Shown: positions 26,617 through 35,114 of the stretch, piece by piece
How positions within the stretch are numbered: the stretch's first letter is position 1
How the letters are laid out: the number at the start of each line of letters is the position of its first letter
From: Segatella copri
Lineage (GTDB): Bacteria > Bacteroidota > Bacteroidia > Bacteroidales > Bacteroidaceae
Direction: 5' to 3'
Assembly (NCBI RefSeq): GCF_949820605.1
Contig: NZ_CATKVU010000006.1
Coordinates: 3,011,001 to 3,075,000, forward strand
Length of the DNA: 64,000 nt
The notes under the pieces: generated by a model
Databases searched by the model: none
What the model saw: the letters and a program-made list of their open reading frames with translations, nothing else
What the model was told of the DNA's origin: nothing
Translations under genes and position numbers: made by a program

Positions 26617-27185
26617 CTATTTCTTCGATTTACCAAGTTGGTAAAACCTGATTCTGCGTCTTTGATTCTTCTACATGGTAAGAAAAATTGGCAGCAGGGA
26701 TGCTTCCCGTCACGATGAATGGATTATATTGATAGTCATATCTTCTTCTTCAGTTATAATTATTTAGGTGCAAGGATAAGGCTAATATTTGGATAATGGT
26801 GGATGACTGAGATATAATTCTGTCAAATCTATGCTAAAATACTACGATTTGGCAAAATGGCGGAATGTTTTTAGGCTCTTGTCCCATCATCTATGAATAC
26901 CGCCAATATTCTGACAACAAGGACAAGCAGACTGGAGGTTCACGCATAGGTGTGACCTGTTCTGTCGTTTGTTGTTGTGTAGGTCGCTTGGCGGTAACCG
27001 ATAGATGTGACAAACTGAAGGAATGGTTGCATGCCTTTTACTTTTTACCTAAAAACGGAATAGCATTAGCCACCGCAACGATTACCATAACTAAAAAATA
27101 TTAATTAAAACTTTTGACTATAATTGCTTCAATAGAAAATATTGCTGCTTCGCAACACTTTTTTGCCGTTTCGAATAAGGAGACG
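26617..27185. other. About 570-bp gap with a small AAA_14 remnant
   Basis: Near 26630-26655 the plus strand reads ACCAAGTTGGTAAAACCTG, which matches the Walker A region (Gln-Val-Gly-Lys-Thr) of the AAA_14 gene at about 18478. No frame continues from it, so it looks like a scrap of a deleted ATPase gene at the duplication border. The rest, to 27185, shows no gene that I can support. Confidence 0.45.
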
Positions 27186-27216
27186 TTGTGTATAAAAACA
27201 AACTATTGTACTTTTG
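27186..27216 (+). promoter_or_regulatory. Promoter of the lipoprotein/OMP pair
   Basis: TTG at 27186-27188, 20 bases, then TACTTTTG at 27209-27216 matches the Bacteroidota pattern. It lies about 64 bases before the lipoprotein start. Confidence 0.75.
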
Positions 27217-27279
27217 CAGCATAATAATAAGTTCTCAGGCAACTTGTCCTTTGAACGAACCCATAAATTGAAGCATAAA

Positions 27280-28173
27280 ATGAAAAAGTTTGGATTTAGA
27301 CATTTGATGTACGGATGGCTTGCTGTCGTAGCCCTTGTGCTGACTTCATGCGACTCTGAAAATGTGACACCGATCAATGACAAAACTTTGCCGGAGGCCA
27401 TTGCCAAAGATTTCCACGAACGCTGCGAGGACTACACTATCAAACGCGTTTACACAGGTCCAGTGCCTTACTTCGACAGTGGAGCAATGGAAACGTATGT
27501 CACCTCTGAGGACAACGCGGGGAATGAGTGCGTGGTTGTATACGTTGACAATGCGTGGAACCGCACAGTGCGGATGCTCTCTGACATTGACCAGTTGCCC
27601 AGCTCGGTGCGATACCGGCTGCTCACGATAAACCAGGAGGCCAGAAACGATGAATTCTGGGAGATAAAGGAAGTGACACAGGCCAGCATAAACGGGACAT
27701 ACTATATTCTCTGCTATCTGCAGGACACTCCCAAGCTCAAGAATCTCGTCCACACACTTGTCATCGACAGCAAAGGAACGGTGGTCAAGGCATGCACATA
27801 CAAACTGAACGACGCTGAATATATAGGTACGATTCCTGGCGATATGGAATGGATTACAGCGCACTACAAAGGCTCCGAAGTGCTTGGTTTTGTCAACGAC
27901 AGCGGCGATGACAACTATCTCATCATGCACGACGGCGTGCTGAAGTCCGTATACTTCAAAACTTCCCGCAAGGGTACGACATGGAAAGAAACCTGTTACC
28001 CCTTGCCGAAAGGCACAACGGTACCAAGCAATGTATTGGAATCCTTACACGCTGACTACCCTGATTTCACCTATACTGAGGTCTCTATTGTTGAAACCCC
28101 AGACGGAATAGTCTACCTCTTTACCGATGGAAACAGCCCCGACCGTTTAGGGCATTATGTTGAAGCAAACTAA
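27280..28173 (+). CDS. Lipoprotein with PepSY-like repeats
   Basis: The 297-residue protein starts at ATG 27280 (MKKFGFRHLMYGW); an upstream in-frame start at 27214 would lie at the transcription start. The signal ends in VLTSC (Cys24), a lipobox. Two repeats begin near LPEAIAKDF and QLPSSVRYRLL and resemble the PepSY-like domains of secreted Bacteroides proteins; a third weaker one begins TVPSNVLESLHADYPDF. PepSY-like proteins are periplasmic or surface-exposed, with no firm activity. It is followed by an outer-membrane protein and faces a LytTR two-component system. Confidence 0.65.
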   Translation: MKKFGFRHLMYGWLAVVALVLTSCDSENVTPINDKTLPEAIAKDFHERCEDYTIKRVYTGPVPYFDSGAMETYVTSEDNAGNECVVVYVDNAWNRTVRMLSDIDQLPSSVRYRLLTINQEARNDEFWEIKEVTQASINGTYYILCYLQDTPKLKNLVHTLVIDSKGTVVKACTYKLNDAEYIGTIPGDMEWITAHYKGSEVLGFVNDSGDDNYLIMHDGVLKSVYFKTSRKGTTWKETCYPLPKGTTVPSNVLESLHADYPDFTYTEVSIVETPDGIVYLFTDGNSPDRLGHYVEAN

Positions 28174-28314
28174 AGACAGTATGAAATCGTCTGAAGATTT
28201 GCCTTTATTTTTAAGGCGTTTTGGAGCCTTGAAGAGGGAGTGTTGCAAGCTACACGACCGATGAACGTGGGTGATAGAATATCCACCGACAATAAACATA
28301 TGATAAAATATATA

Positions 28315-28893
28315 ATGAGAAAGATTGTATTATCATTATTTGCATTATGCTGTTTTTCGGCAGTAATGGCACAACAGAAGACACGTAACCTGTCTGTAGA
28401 ATTACTTGGTGCCCAAAATATTGTGGGCATCAACTACGACAGTAGATTCGATGGAAACTCCGGGTTAGGCTACCGCATAGGCATTGGCTATGGCTATGGA
28501 GACAATTCTGGTTTGTTCGACCAGAAAATCAATGGCGTTGGCGTTCCGTTGGAGCTAAACTATCTGCTCGGAAAGAAGAATAGCAAATTGGAGCTGGGTT
28601 TCGGTGCGAGTCTTGGTGTATATCAAGTAAAGGAAACAATGGGATACGTCAAAGATACAGGGTGGTATCCAGGTGGGGAGAATACAGACGAAACTTCTCC
28701 TAAAATTGATTTTTATACTTCATCAAAAACTCAATTCGGCTATTTTCTCTTCGGCAACATCGGCTACCGCTATCAGCGCCCCAACGGATTCATGTTTCGT
28801 GTTGGCGTATCGCCGTCCTTCAATTTCGGAGACAAGTATGGACTCAAAAAGGCAGCCTTCTTTCCATATATCGGTTTAGGTTGGTCGTTCTAA
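28315..28893 (+). CDS. Small outer-membrane beta-barrel protein
   Basis: The 192-residue protein has a signal peptide (MRKIVLSLFALCCFSAVMAQ, cut after MAQ) and eight or so amphipathic strands, ending in a terminal aromatic residue (IGLGWSF). An upstream in-frame ATG at 28300 is a possible start, but ATG 28315 gives the cleaner signal peptide. This is the size and pattern of 8-stranded OmpW/OmpX-like porins of Bacteroidota. It lies 141 bases after the lipoprotein and ends at a shared bidirectional terminator, opposite the LytTR regulator. Confidence 0.8.
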   Translation: MRKIVLSLFALCCFSAVMAQQKTRNLSVELLGAQNIVGINYDSRFDGNSGLGYRIGIGYGYGDNSGLFDQKINGVGVPLELNYLLGKKNSKLELGFGASLGVYQVKETMGYVKDTGWYPGGENTDETSPKIDFYTSSKTQFGYFLFGNIGYRYQRPNGFMFRVGVSPSFNFGDKYGLKKAAFFPYIGLGWSF

Positions 28894-28901
28894 GTAGATT
28901 T

Positions 28902-28946
28902 CGAGTGCTCCAGATGCATATTTATGCTTCAGGAGCACTCGCTTTA
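28902..28946. terminator. Bidirectional terminator between the OMP and LytTR genes
   Basis: CGAGTGCTCC (28902-28911) and GGAGCACTCG (28932-28941) form a perfect 10-bp stem between two convergent genes, with CTTTAATTATTTTT after it on the plus strand. Confidence 0.8.
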
Positions 28947-28947
28947 A

Positions 28948-29703
28948 TTATTTTTCCAACCATTTCTTAAACAATGTCGCTTTCTCCTTGCTTATCACAA
29001 TATTCTCATCCTCACATCCTTTCAATCTTACTATGAGTTTGGAACTGAAGTAAAAACTGATTTTCCTGATGCCATTAATGTTGGCGATATACTGTCGATT
29101 GAGACGGAAGAAACGGGCAGGGTCTAAAGCCTGCTCCAGGTCGTTCATGCTCATGGGCAGCGGATAGGATGTGCCGTCGACAGCAAACGCCGTGATTCGG
29201 TTGTCGTGTATATTGATGTAGCTTATGTCGTCGGCGCAGAGCATGCAAAGCTCGTCGCCTTTCGTGATTAGGAAGCGCTCACGGTATTGGCGTGTGTCGT
29301 TAAGCACGCCGTGCAGAGGTCTCTCTACGGCAGACTGTTGTGCATTGCGGTTAAGCTGCAGCTTGCCGATTGCGGCACATAGCTCGTTTGCGTCAATCGG
29401 CTTCATCAGATAGTCGAGTCCGTTGTTCTTAATCGCCTCCATTGCGTATTCATCGTAAGCCGTGGTGAATATCACGAACGACTGTGGCATCACCTTGCGG
29501 AACGCTTCAAACACGTCGCCGTCAGCAAGTCGGATGTCGGAGAAGATAAGGTCATAGTCGTTGTTGGCGGCAAGCTCCTCTGTCACCTCCGCCACACTTT
29601 TCAGCGGTCCATGCACGTCTATCGTGTCGTCAATATCCATAATGAGCCTTTTCAGACGTCTTGCGCTGAAATGGTCGTCTTCTATAATCAATACCTTTTG
29701 CAT
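28948..29703 (-). CDS. LytTR-family response regulator
   Basis: The 251-residue regulator has an N-terminal receiver (VLIIEDDHFSARRL, phospho-acceptor Asp in FSDIRLADG near 56, switch Lys in YLMKPIDA) and a C-terminal LytTR DNA-binding domain (about 150-250, with FLRLNRQYIANINGIRKI-type text). It overlaps nothing and starts 7 bases after the kinase stop, so the two form one leftward operon. LytTR pairs in Bacteroidota often control surface genes; the convergent lipoprotein and OMP are plausible but unproven targets. Confidence 0.93.
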   Translation of the reverse strand: MQKVLIIEDDHFSARRLKRLIMDIDDTIDVHGPLKSVAEVTEELAANNDYDLIFSDIRLADGDVFEAFRKVMPQSFVIFTTAYDEYAMEAIKNNGLDYLMKPIDANELCAAIGKLQLNRNAQQSAVERPLHGVLNDTRQYRERFLITKGDELCMLCADDISYINIHDNRITAFAVDGTSYPLPMSMNDLEQALDPARFFRLNRQYIANINGIRKISFYFSSKLIVRLKGCEDENIVISKEKATLFKKWLEK

Positions 29704-29710
29704 CGTTCTT

Positions 29711-30736
29711 CTATTGTTTTCGTTTTATGATTGGCAGTCGCACCTCAAAGGCATCCTGTCTGGCTACGAACTCTGGCTCTGCCTCGCCCTCCAGTCGGTA
29801 GCGTTGCTTCAGGTTGCTGATACCTATTCCGTACGACTCTATGCTCTGGTCGTTGGTCTGGTTGGTATATATGCGGTTGTTCTTTATGACGAGCATGTCG
29901 CCCTGGCGCCCAATAGACACATGAAGCTCAGTGCCGCTCTGCGGACAGTTGTGCTTCACGGCATTCTCGATGATAAGCTGTAGACTCAGCGAGAGGATGC
30001 ATTCGTTGCGGTCGCCGTGCAAATTGTCGGCGTGCAGGACGATGGTGTTGTCGTAGCGCATGTTGAGCAGGCCGATGTACGACTTGATGAAGTCGGTGCC
30101 GTCGGCAAGGGTTATATACTCCTTGTCGATATGCTGAAGTATGTAGCGGTAGATATGTGAGAGTTTCACGACATAGTCCTCAGCCATCTTCGGGTTTTCC
30201 CCTATCATTCCAGCAAGTGAACTAAAACTGTTGAACACGAAATGTGGGTCCAACTGCAGCATAAGGTATCGCTTCTGTAAGGCGAGGTTCTCCTTGCCTT
30301 TCAGAACAATCATGTCGGAGAAGTGCATCGAAAGGTGGATGAGCGCTACAAGACTCGCTATCAGTCCAAATAGGAAAGACGTTCCCCATATATCCTGCAT
30401 CATAAGCTTAGGTGCTACAAGGCTCAGCAGCAGTTCGCAGCCACCAGCAATAAGCAGGTTGAAGCCCAACACCACCAGTCCGTTCTGCACAAACACACGG
30501 TGGCCCTGCCATTCGCGCCAAAAGCGCTGCTGTTTGAACAGCCATCGGTTGAGATACAAACTCGAAAGCGAGAACAAACCGCAGAGTGCAAAGTCAACAA
30601 GCAACTCAGGATACAGTCCGCTTACCGACTGTAGGAAGTCGGGCAGGTCAACCAATATCCAGATGATATCGTACAGGAAGAAGAATATAAGCGAGTAGAC
30701 AAGCCACTCAAGAAAAGAGTTCTTGGATCTATGCAT
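29711..30736 (-). CDS. LytS-type membrane histidine kinase
   Basis: The 341-residue kinase has four hydrophobic helices in its first 150 residues, a short coiled segment, then a His_kinase domain: the phospho-accepting His in LQLDPHFVFNSF, the N box LIIENAVKHNCP, and the glycine block GIGISNLKQRYRL. No periplasmic sensor domain is visible, so it probably senses through its membrane part. The start codon lies two bases from the end of a truncated AAA gene, so the promoter region upstream has been replaced. Confidence 0.93.
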   Translation of the reverse strand: MHRSKNSFLEWLVYSLIFFFLYDIIWILVDLPDFLQSVSGLYPELLVDFALCGLFSLSSLYLNRWLFKQQRFWREWQGHRVFVQNGLVVLGFNLLIAGGCELLLSLVAPKLMMQDIWGTSFLFGLIASLVALIHLSMHFSDMIVLKGKENLALQKRYLMLQLDPHFVFNSFSSLAGMIGENPKMAEDYVVKLSHIYRYILQHIDKEYITLADGTDFIKSYIGLLNMRYDNTIVLHADNLHGDRNECILSLSLQLIIENAVKHNCPQSGTELHVSIGRQGDMLVIKNNRIYTNQTNDQSIESYGIGISNLKQRYRLEGEAEPEFVARQDAFEVRLPIIKRKQ

Positions 30737-30738
30737 AA

Positions 30739-31308
30739 TTATATAATAAAATGATTATCCTTGCCACCAAGTTCAACCAATCCTACCCGTGGCAGTCCTC
30801 CAAAAGTATAGTAATCCAACCAAGCTTTGCGTATATCTCCACCAATACCACTAAAGTATTCGTCAAAGGTGAGAGGCCAGATGCGTATCTCGTCACCTCT
30901 GCCTCGGAACTCAGTCACAACATCACTTGACTGGAAACGAGAGTTTGAGCCTGACACATACACATCTACATTCCGCATGTGTGTCAAGCTAAGAATAACC
31001 TCCACAAATTCTTCTACCAACTGTACCTCGTCCAAGACTATATAATAAGGATTGCCATCATCCACAACCTTTGAATCTATATAATCGAGCAAGGCATCAG
31101 GCTTTCTCAACCGTCTGTTTCGGAAATCATCAAGTTGTATTTCGATGATGTGACTATTAGTCACCCCATGTTCCAACAACCAGTTATGCCAGATATCAAA
31201 CAGCAGGAAAGACTTTCCACATCGTCTGACACCAGTTATAATCTTCACAAGACCATTTCCACGTCCTGCAATAAGTTCATCCAAGTATTTCTTACGTTCA
31301 AATATCAT
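30739..31308 (-). pseudogene. N-terminal fragment of an AAA_14 ATPase
   Basis: The 189-residue frame begins like a normal AAA_14 protein (FERKKYLDELI, Walker A GVRRCGKSFLLF, Walker B YYIVLDEVQLV, VYVSGSNSR) but stops after YYTFGGLPR-VGLVELGG. The C-terminal half of the domain and the whole DUF4143 part are missing; relatives are about 400 residues. The end abuts the start of the histidine kinase, so recombination probably fused the fragment to the kinase operon. Promoter activity may have come with it. Confidence 0.8.
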
Positions 31309-31342
31309 ATTAGAGTACTATTTTTGAAATTGGTATCATATT

Positions 31343-32467
31343 TTACATCATTTCCTTCTTAAACCAAAGCTCGAACACACAGTCGGCGATGAAAACTCCA
31401 TCCTTCTTTAGGGTGATTAATTCCTTGTCGATGAGGGCTTTCTTGATGCGGTCGATATTGGATTTGCTGCCCAGCGGATAGGTTTCAGCTACAGCCTGGG
31501 CGGTGAAACCTGAGTGGACGCCACTGCAGAGGAGGCGCAGAAAATTGAGCTGATAGGTGGTTAAGCCCTCGGTTTGCTGTACGAAAAGACCATGACATTG
31601 TTGCAGCAAGGCGCTGATGCCACTTTGTAAGGTTTCTTCGTTTACTTCTTTCTCGGTTTCTGCCATCACGTTCCAAGCTAGTTGCTGCACGTAGGAAGAA
31701 TAGTTCTTTACGATTTTACAGATTCTTGTAGCATATTCCTCAGACATTTTCTTTCCGTATTTCTCGAATCGGGAACAGATGAAAGGCACCCAATATTCAG
31801 TAGGAATGCAATCCAAGTGCAGCATCTCGCCAAACATATAGAAAGGCATGCGTCGGTTTTGGAAAATGTTTTCCATCAGATGCTTCTTGCTTCCAAAGAA
31901 ACAGTATGATACATTCTGATGATGCTGCCAGGCGCCACGCAGTTTTTTCTGAACCGTAAGAGTATCAGGGAATTCTCCAATTTGCTGGAATTCGTCGATG
32001 CAGACCACCATGCGGATTCCCTTTTCCTGAGCGATTCTTTCCGGAAGATTCAGAATCTCTTCAGGGGAATAGTCCTTTGGTGTAATTCCCATAGATAATG
32101 AATATTCGGATGTAGGATCTGGACTAAAGGAGATTTTTGGTGAAACTCTTACCAGGAACTGCTTGATGTTTTCTACTACTTGTTCCAGCTTATTACTCAT
32201 AGATTTCATAATGGTTTCTACAAAGCGATTGTAGAAATCATATTCGCTTCGGCAGTCATAGATGTCCATATACACCACTTTTATCTCTGGATTATCAATT
32301 TCGGATATAACCTTTTTGACGAGCGAAGTCTTGCCCATGCGTCGGGGAGAGATGAGAATGACGTTGATGCCATGCTCAAAGTCTGCCTTGATGCGCTTGG
32401 TTTCTTCTATTCGGTCGGTGAAGTTGTTTCCTGCAACCGACATACCATATACGAATGCCTTTTCCAT
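31343..32467 (-). CDS. AAA-family ATPase (intact parent of the truncated copies)
   Basis: The 374-residue protein has Walker A SPRRMGKTSLV near 41-51, Walker B VVCIDEFQQIG near 170-180, a sensor YCFFGSKKHLM, and a helical/winged C-terminus (SGVHSGFTAQAVAETYPLGS, then IADCVFELWF). It has no C-terminal nuclease-like motif, unlike the other ATPases here. It is the complete version of the two fragments at 15950 and 24307. Its start codon follows a well-formed promoter whose -33 element lies in the 39-bp near-palindrome, which suggests autoregulation. Function unknown. Confidence 0.88.
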   Translation of the reverse strand: MEKAFVYGMSVAGNNFTDRIEETKRIKADFEHGINVILISPRRMGKTSLVKKVISEIDNPEIKVVYMDIYDCRSEYDFYNRFVETIMKSMSNKLEQVVENIKQFLVRVSPKISFSPDPTSEYSLSMGITPKDYSPEEILNLPERIAQEKGIRMVVCIDEFQQIGEFPDTLTVQKKLRGAWQHHQNVSYCFFGSKKHLMENIFQNRRMPFYMFGEMLHLDCIPTEYWVPFICSRFEKYGKKMSEEYATRICKIVKNYSSYVQQLAWNVMAETEKEVNEETLQSGISALLQQCHGLFVQQTEGLTTYQLNFLRLLCSGVHSGFTAQAVAETYPLGSKSNIDRIKKALIDKELITLKKDGVFIADCVFELWFKKEMM

Positions 32468-32491
32468 TGTTTTTTTGCTTGATTACGGATG

Positions 32492-32522
32492 CAAAGATAA
32501 GCAAAAAAATGAAAGTTCACAA
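32492..32522 (-). promoter_or_regulatory. Promoter of the 374-residue ATPase gene
   Basis: On the minus strand, TTG (32522-32520), 20 bases, then TATCTTTG (32499-32492) match the Bacteroidota pattern exactly. The -33 TTG is part of one arm of the near-palindrome at 32512-32550. Confidence 0.8.
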
Positions 32523-32550
32523 GGTTGTGGACCACAAACTTGTGAACTTT
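32512..32550. repeat. 39-bp near-palindrome overlapping the promoter (probable operator)
   Basis: Arms AAAGTTCACAAG and CTTGTGAACTTT flank the nearly symmetric centre TTGTGGACCACAA. Only one off-centre pair and the centre base break the symmetry. It covers the -33 element, so bound protein would block RNA polymerase. As DNA it could also form a cruciform. Confidence 0.8.
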
Positions 32551-32611
32551 TAATATTATTTTGTAAATCAGGTATTTAAAAGCTGTTTTTTATGCATAAA
32601 ATAAGCCGTAA

Positions 32612-33994
32612 TCAGAGGCTTTTCTTATCAAACACACCATTCATCGTGATGCAGAGATGCTGGAACTTGCTGAGGAGCTTGTCTGACCATTTCGTCATAT
32701 TGTAAAGGTCCTTGATTTCCTTAAACTTCTTTTCCTCCCATTGCGGATAATCTATCTCTGAGAAATAACGGCGGTAGTCGCGGAGATTGTCGCCCGAGAA
32801 ATGGAGATAATCGTCGATGTCGCCAAACCATTCGGGTGTCATCATCTGGGTGGCAAAGGCTTCGAAATTCTGGTTGTCCTGAAGCATGCAGTTGTGATTC
32901 AATACACACCATACGCAGAACCAGTGGTTCTTGCGGGTAACAAATTTCAACATATTGGCTATCTGAGTCTTCAGATTCTGCATGTCGATGTATTTGCCGT
33001 CTTTTACTTTGTAGAAAACCTCGTTGGGAAGGGTTTCCGGAATGCCTTCGGGATGTTCCAAATCGTAGATTTCCTGCTCGATGATGTGCCATTTTACGGT
33101 GGCTGATACCAGCTTGAGATATTCTTGTGCTGTAAAATTGACGTGGGCAAGCTGGGCGCCCAGCAGTTGGGTATCTCTTATATATTTCATAAAGTCGAGG
33201 CGCAGATTTTCCGGTACCTCGTCTTTTAGCGTTTTTCTTACTTCCAGCAATTGGCTGACGGAGAGCTGCTTTCCGTTGTTATCATATTCCAGGGTTGTAA
33301 AGTATCGGTCTATGTCGCTGATGCCCTTTGGTTCTTCCTGATATTCCTGTAGCGACATTTCGAAGAGGCGGGTGGTTTGCTCTTCGCTCATGGCGAGGTT
33401 GGTGAAATGGCTCAGCTGGCGGAAGTGGAGCATCAGATAACATGCCATGCTGTATAGCTGGAAGAGATTCCAGAGGCGCTCTACGGGTTTTACGCCGGGG
33501 ATATGAGTGGGTTTTACCTGGCGTAACAGTTCTTTCTGGAGTTTGGTTACTTCGTTTACATCGATAGTACTTCCTTTGCCCAGTTCATCGGTTTCAAAAA
33601 ATTCGTTGAGTTTCGGCAGGATGCGGGTCATATCCAGCGGCGCCACTTTCATCCGTTTTCCTTCTATCTGTTTTCCCTTTTTCATGTCTTCCATGATATG
33701 CGCCATCAGGGGGGTAAACTTCTGCATTACGATGATGCTGATGCTTACTTCATGGGTTTCGTTCTGCTCCTTTCGCTGCTTGGCTATGTCGTTGTGTTGC
33801 AGCACCATATCTTTCTCTGCCATATAGCAGAGCCGGGTGGCTTTGGTGCAGAGCGAACGGATATCGAAGGTCAGTTCCTGCGGACTGTAATCTTCCCATG
33901 CATCTACCAGAATGCTGAGCATTCGGCAGAAGTTGTCGAGCTGTCGGTCGAAGACTTCGTAGCTGAATTCTATTTCATCTTTATCTTCATTCAT
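32612..33994 (-). CDS. Unknown 460-residue cytoplasmic protein, cut off from its promoter
   Basis: I do not recognise this protein. It has no signal peptide or membrane helix, is rich in charged helices, and contains conserved-looking stretches such as FWCVWC-like CVWCVLNHNCML near the C-terminus and YDLEHPEGIP. The frame is intact and its codon use is like nearby core genes. The composite transposon at 34016-37984 lies 17-22 bases before its start codon. A perfect promoter for it (TTG-N20-TACCTTTG, minus strand) is found on the far side at 38032-38002. Expression now depends on whatever promoter the transposon end provides. Confidence 0.75.
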   Translation of the reverse strand: MNEDKDEIEFSYEVFDRQLDNFCRMLSILVDAWEDYSPQELTFDIRSLCTKATRLCYMAEKDMVLQHNDIAKQRKEQNETHEVSISIIVMQKFTPLMAHIMEDMKKGKQIEGKRMKVAPLDMTRILPKLNEFFETDELGKGSTIDVNEVTKLQKELLRQVKPTHIPGVKPVERLWNLFQLYSMACYLMLHFRQLSHFTNLAMSEEQTTRLFEMSLQEYQEEPKGISDIDRYFTTLEYDNNGKQLSVSQLLEVRKTLKDEVPENLRLDFMKYIRDTQLLGAQLAHVNFTAQEYLKLVSATVKWHIIEQEIYDLEHPEGIPETLPNEVFYKVKDGKYIDMQNLKTQIANMLKFVTRKNHWFCVWCVLNHNCMLQDNQNFEAFATQMMTPEWFGDIDDYLHFSGDNLRDYRRYFSEIDYPQWEEKKFKEIKDLYNMTKWSDKLLSKFQHLCITMNGVFDKKSL

Positions 33995-34015
33995 TGTCAG
34001 TCTGTTTTAAGAAAA

Positions 34016-35097
34016 CCTTATTACCGCAACACTATAATTTAATATTTTTATAAGCACCTGAGCAACAATAAGTTGCTCAGGATTTTGGCATGTCAGAAAT
34101 TTCACTTATCTTAGTGCTGCTTTTTAAAACAAATAAAACTCTGAATGACATGGCAAAAATACAAATAAAATCTGAGAAACTCACTCCTTTTGGAGGAATT
34201 TTTTCTATTATGGAGCAATTTGATGCTCTTTTAGCTCAAACCATAGATTCCACCTTGGGATTGAGATGCACATTGTCTGGTTATCAATATAGTGAGATTC
34301 TACGTTCTCTGATGTGCGTATATCTTTGTGGTGGCTCATGTGTTGAGGATTTTTCAACACACCTTATGAAACATTTGTCTCTTCATCCAACTCTTCGTAC
34401 TTGCAGCGCAGACACCATATTGCGTGCTATCGGAGAACTGACTTATAAGAACATCACCTATAAGTCTGCTTCTGGCAAATCCTATGATTTCAATACAGCA
34501 GACAAGATGAACTGCTTATTGATCAAAGCCCTGCTTGCTACTGGTCAATTGAAATCCGGTCAAGAGTATGATTTTGACTTTGATCATCAGTTCATAGAAA
34601 CAGAGAAGTATGATGCAAAACCAACCTACAAGAAGTTTTTCTATGACATGAACAATGGCTTAGGCTGGAATAGATTGCCAAAATCGTTCATGGCACAGAA
34701 TACAGTATTCCTACTTATGACTGCTCTCATCAGAAACTTCTACAAAGCTATTATGCAGAGATTGAAAACCCATGAATTTGGATTGCACTCCACCAGCAGA
34801 ATCAAGACCTTTGTGTTCAAGTTCATCTCTGTTCCTGCAAAATGGATTTAGACGTCACGTAGGTACGTATTGAACATTTATTCAGACAACTATGCTTATG
34901 CCAACCTGTTCAAGACAGACTTTGGTTAAAGGCCATGCTTTTCTGGTTAAACCGGCGTATTACCTCAAGTCGCTTTATGGGGTAAGGGGATTTTGTGTCT
35001 GCGACATTTCTGTTGTGCAAGAAATATGTACAATAAAATGAATTTTGTCGCTTTGCAAGCAAAATCCCACTAAACCCTATAGGTTGCGGATTTGAGG
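34016..35097 (+). mobile_element. IS1380-family remnant, left copy
   Basis: The 1082-bp remnant keeps both imperfect ends (about 20 bp, sharing TCCGCAAC or ACCGCAAC and CTATA) and a transposase gene with an internal deletion. The stretch after the shortened frame, 34860-35097, matches the end of the right copy at 37720-37984. Confidence 0.82.
34150..34851 (+). pseudogene. IS1380-family transposase, internally deleted
   Basis: The frame from ATG 34150 (MAKIQIKSEKLTPFGG) encodes the family's N-terminus (GYQYSEILRSLM, ADTILRAIGEL) and the first catalytic Asp region (YDFDFDHQFIETEKYDA), then jumps at PTYKKF to the C-terminal FYDMNNGLGWNRLP. About 200 central residues are missing from the usual 430 or so. 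It is unlikely to be active. Confidence 0.85.
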
Positions 35098-35114
35098 ATC
35101 ATATCTTTTATGGT

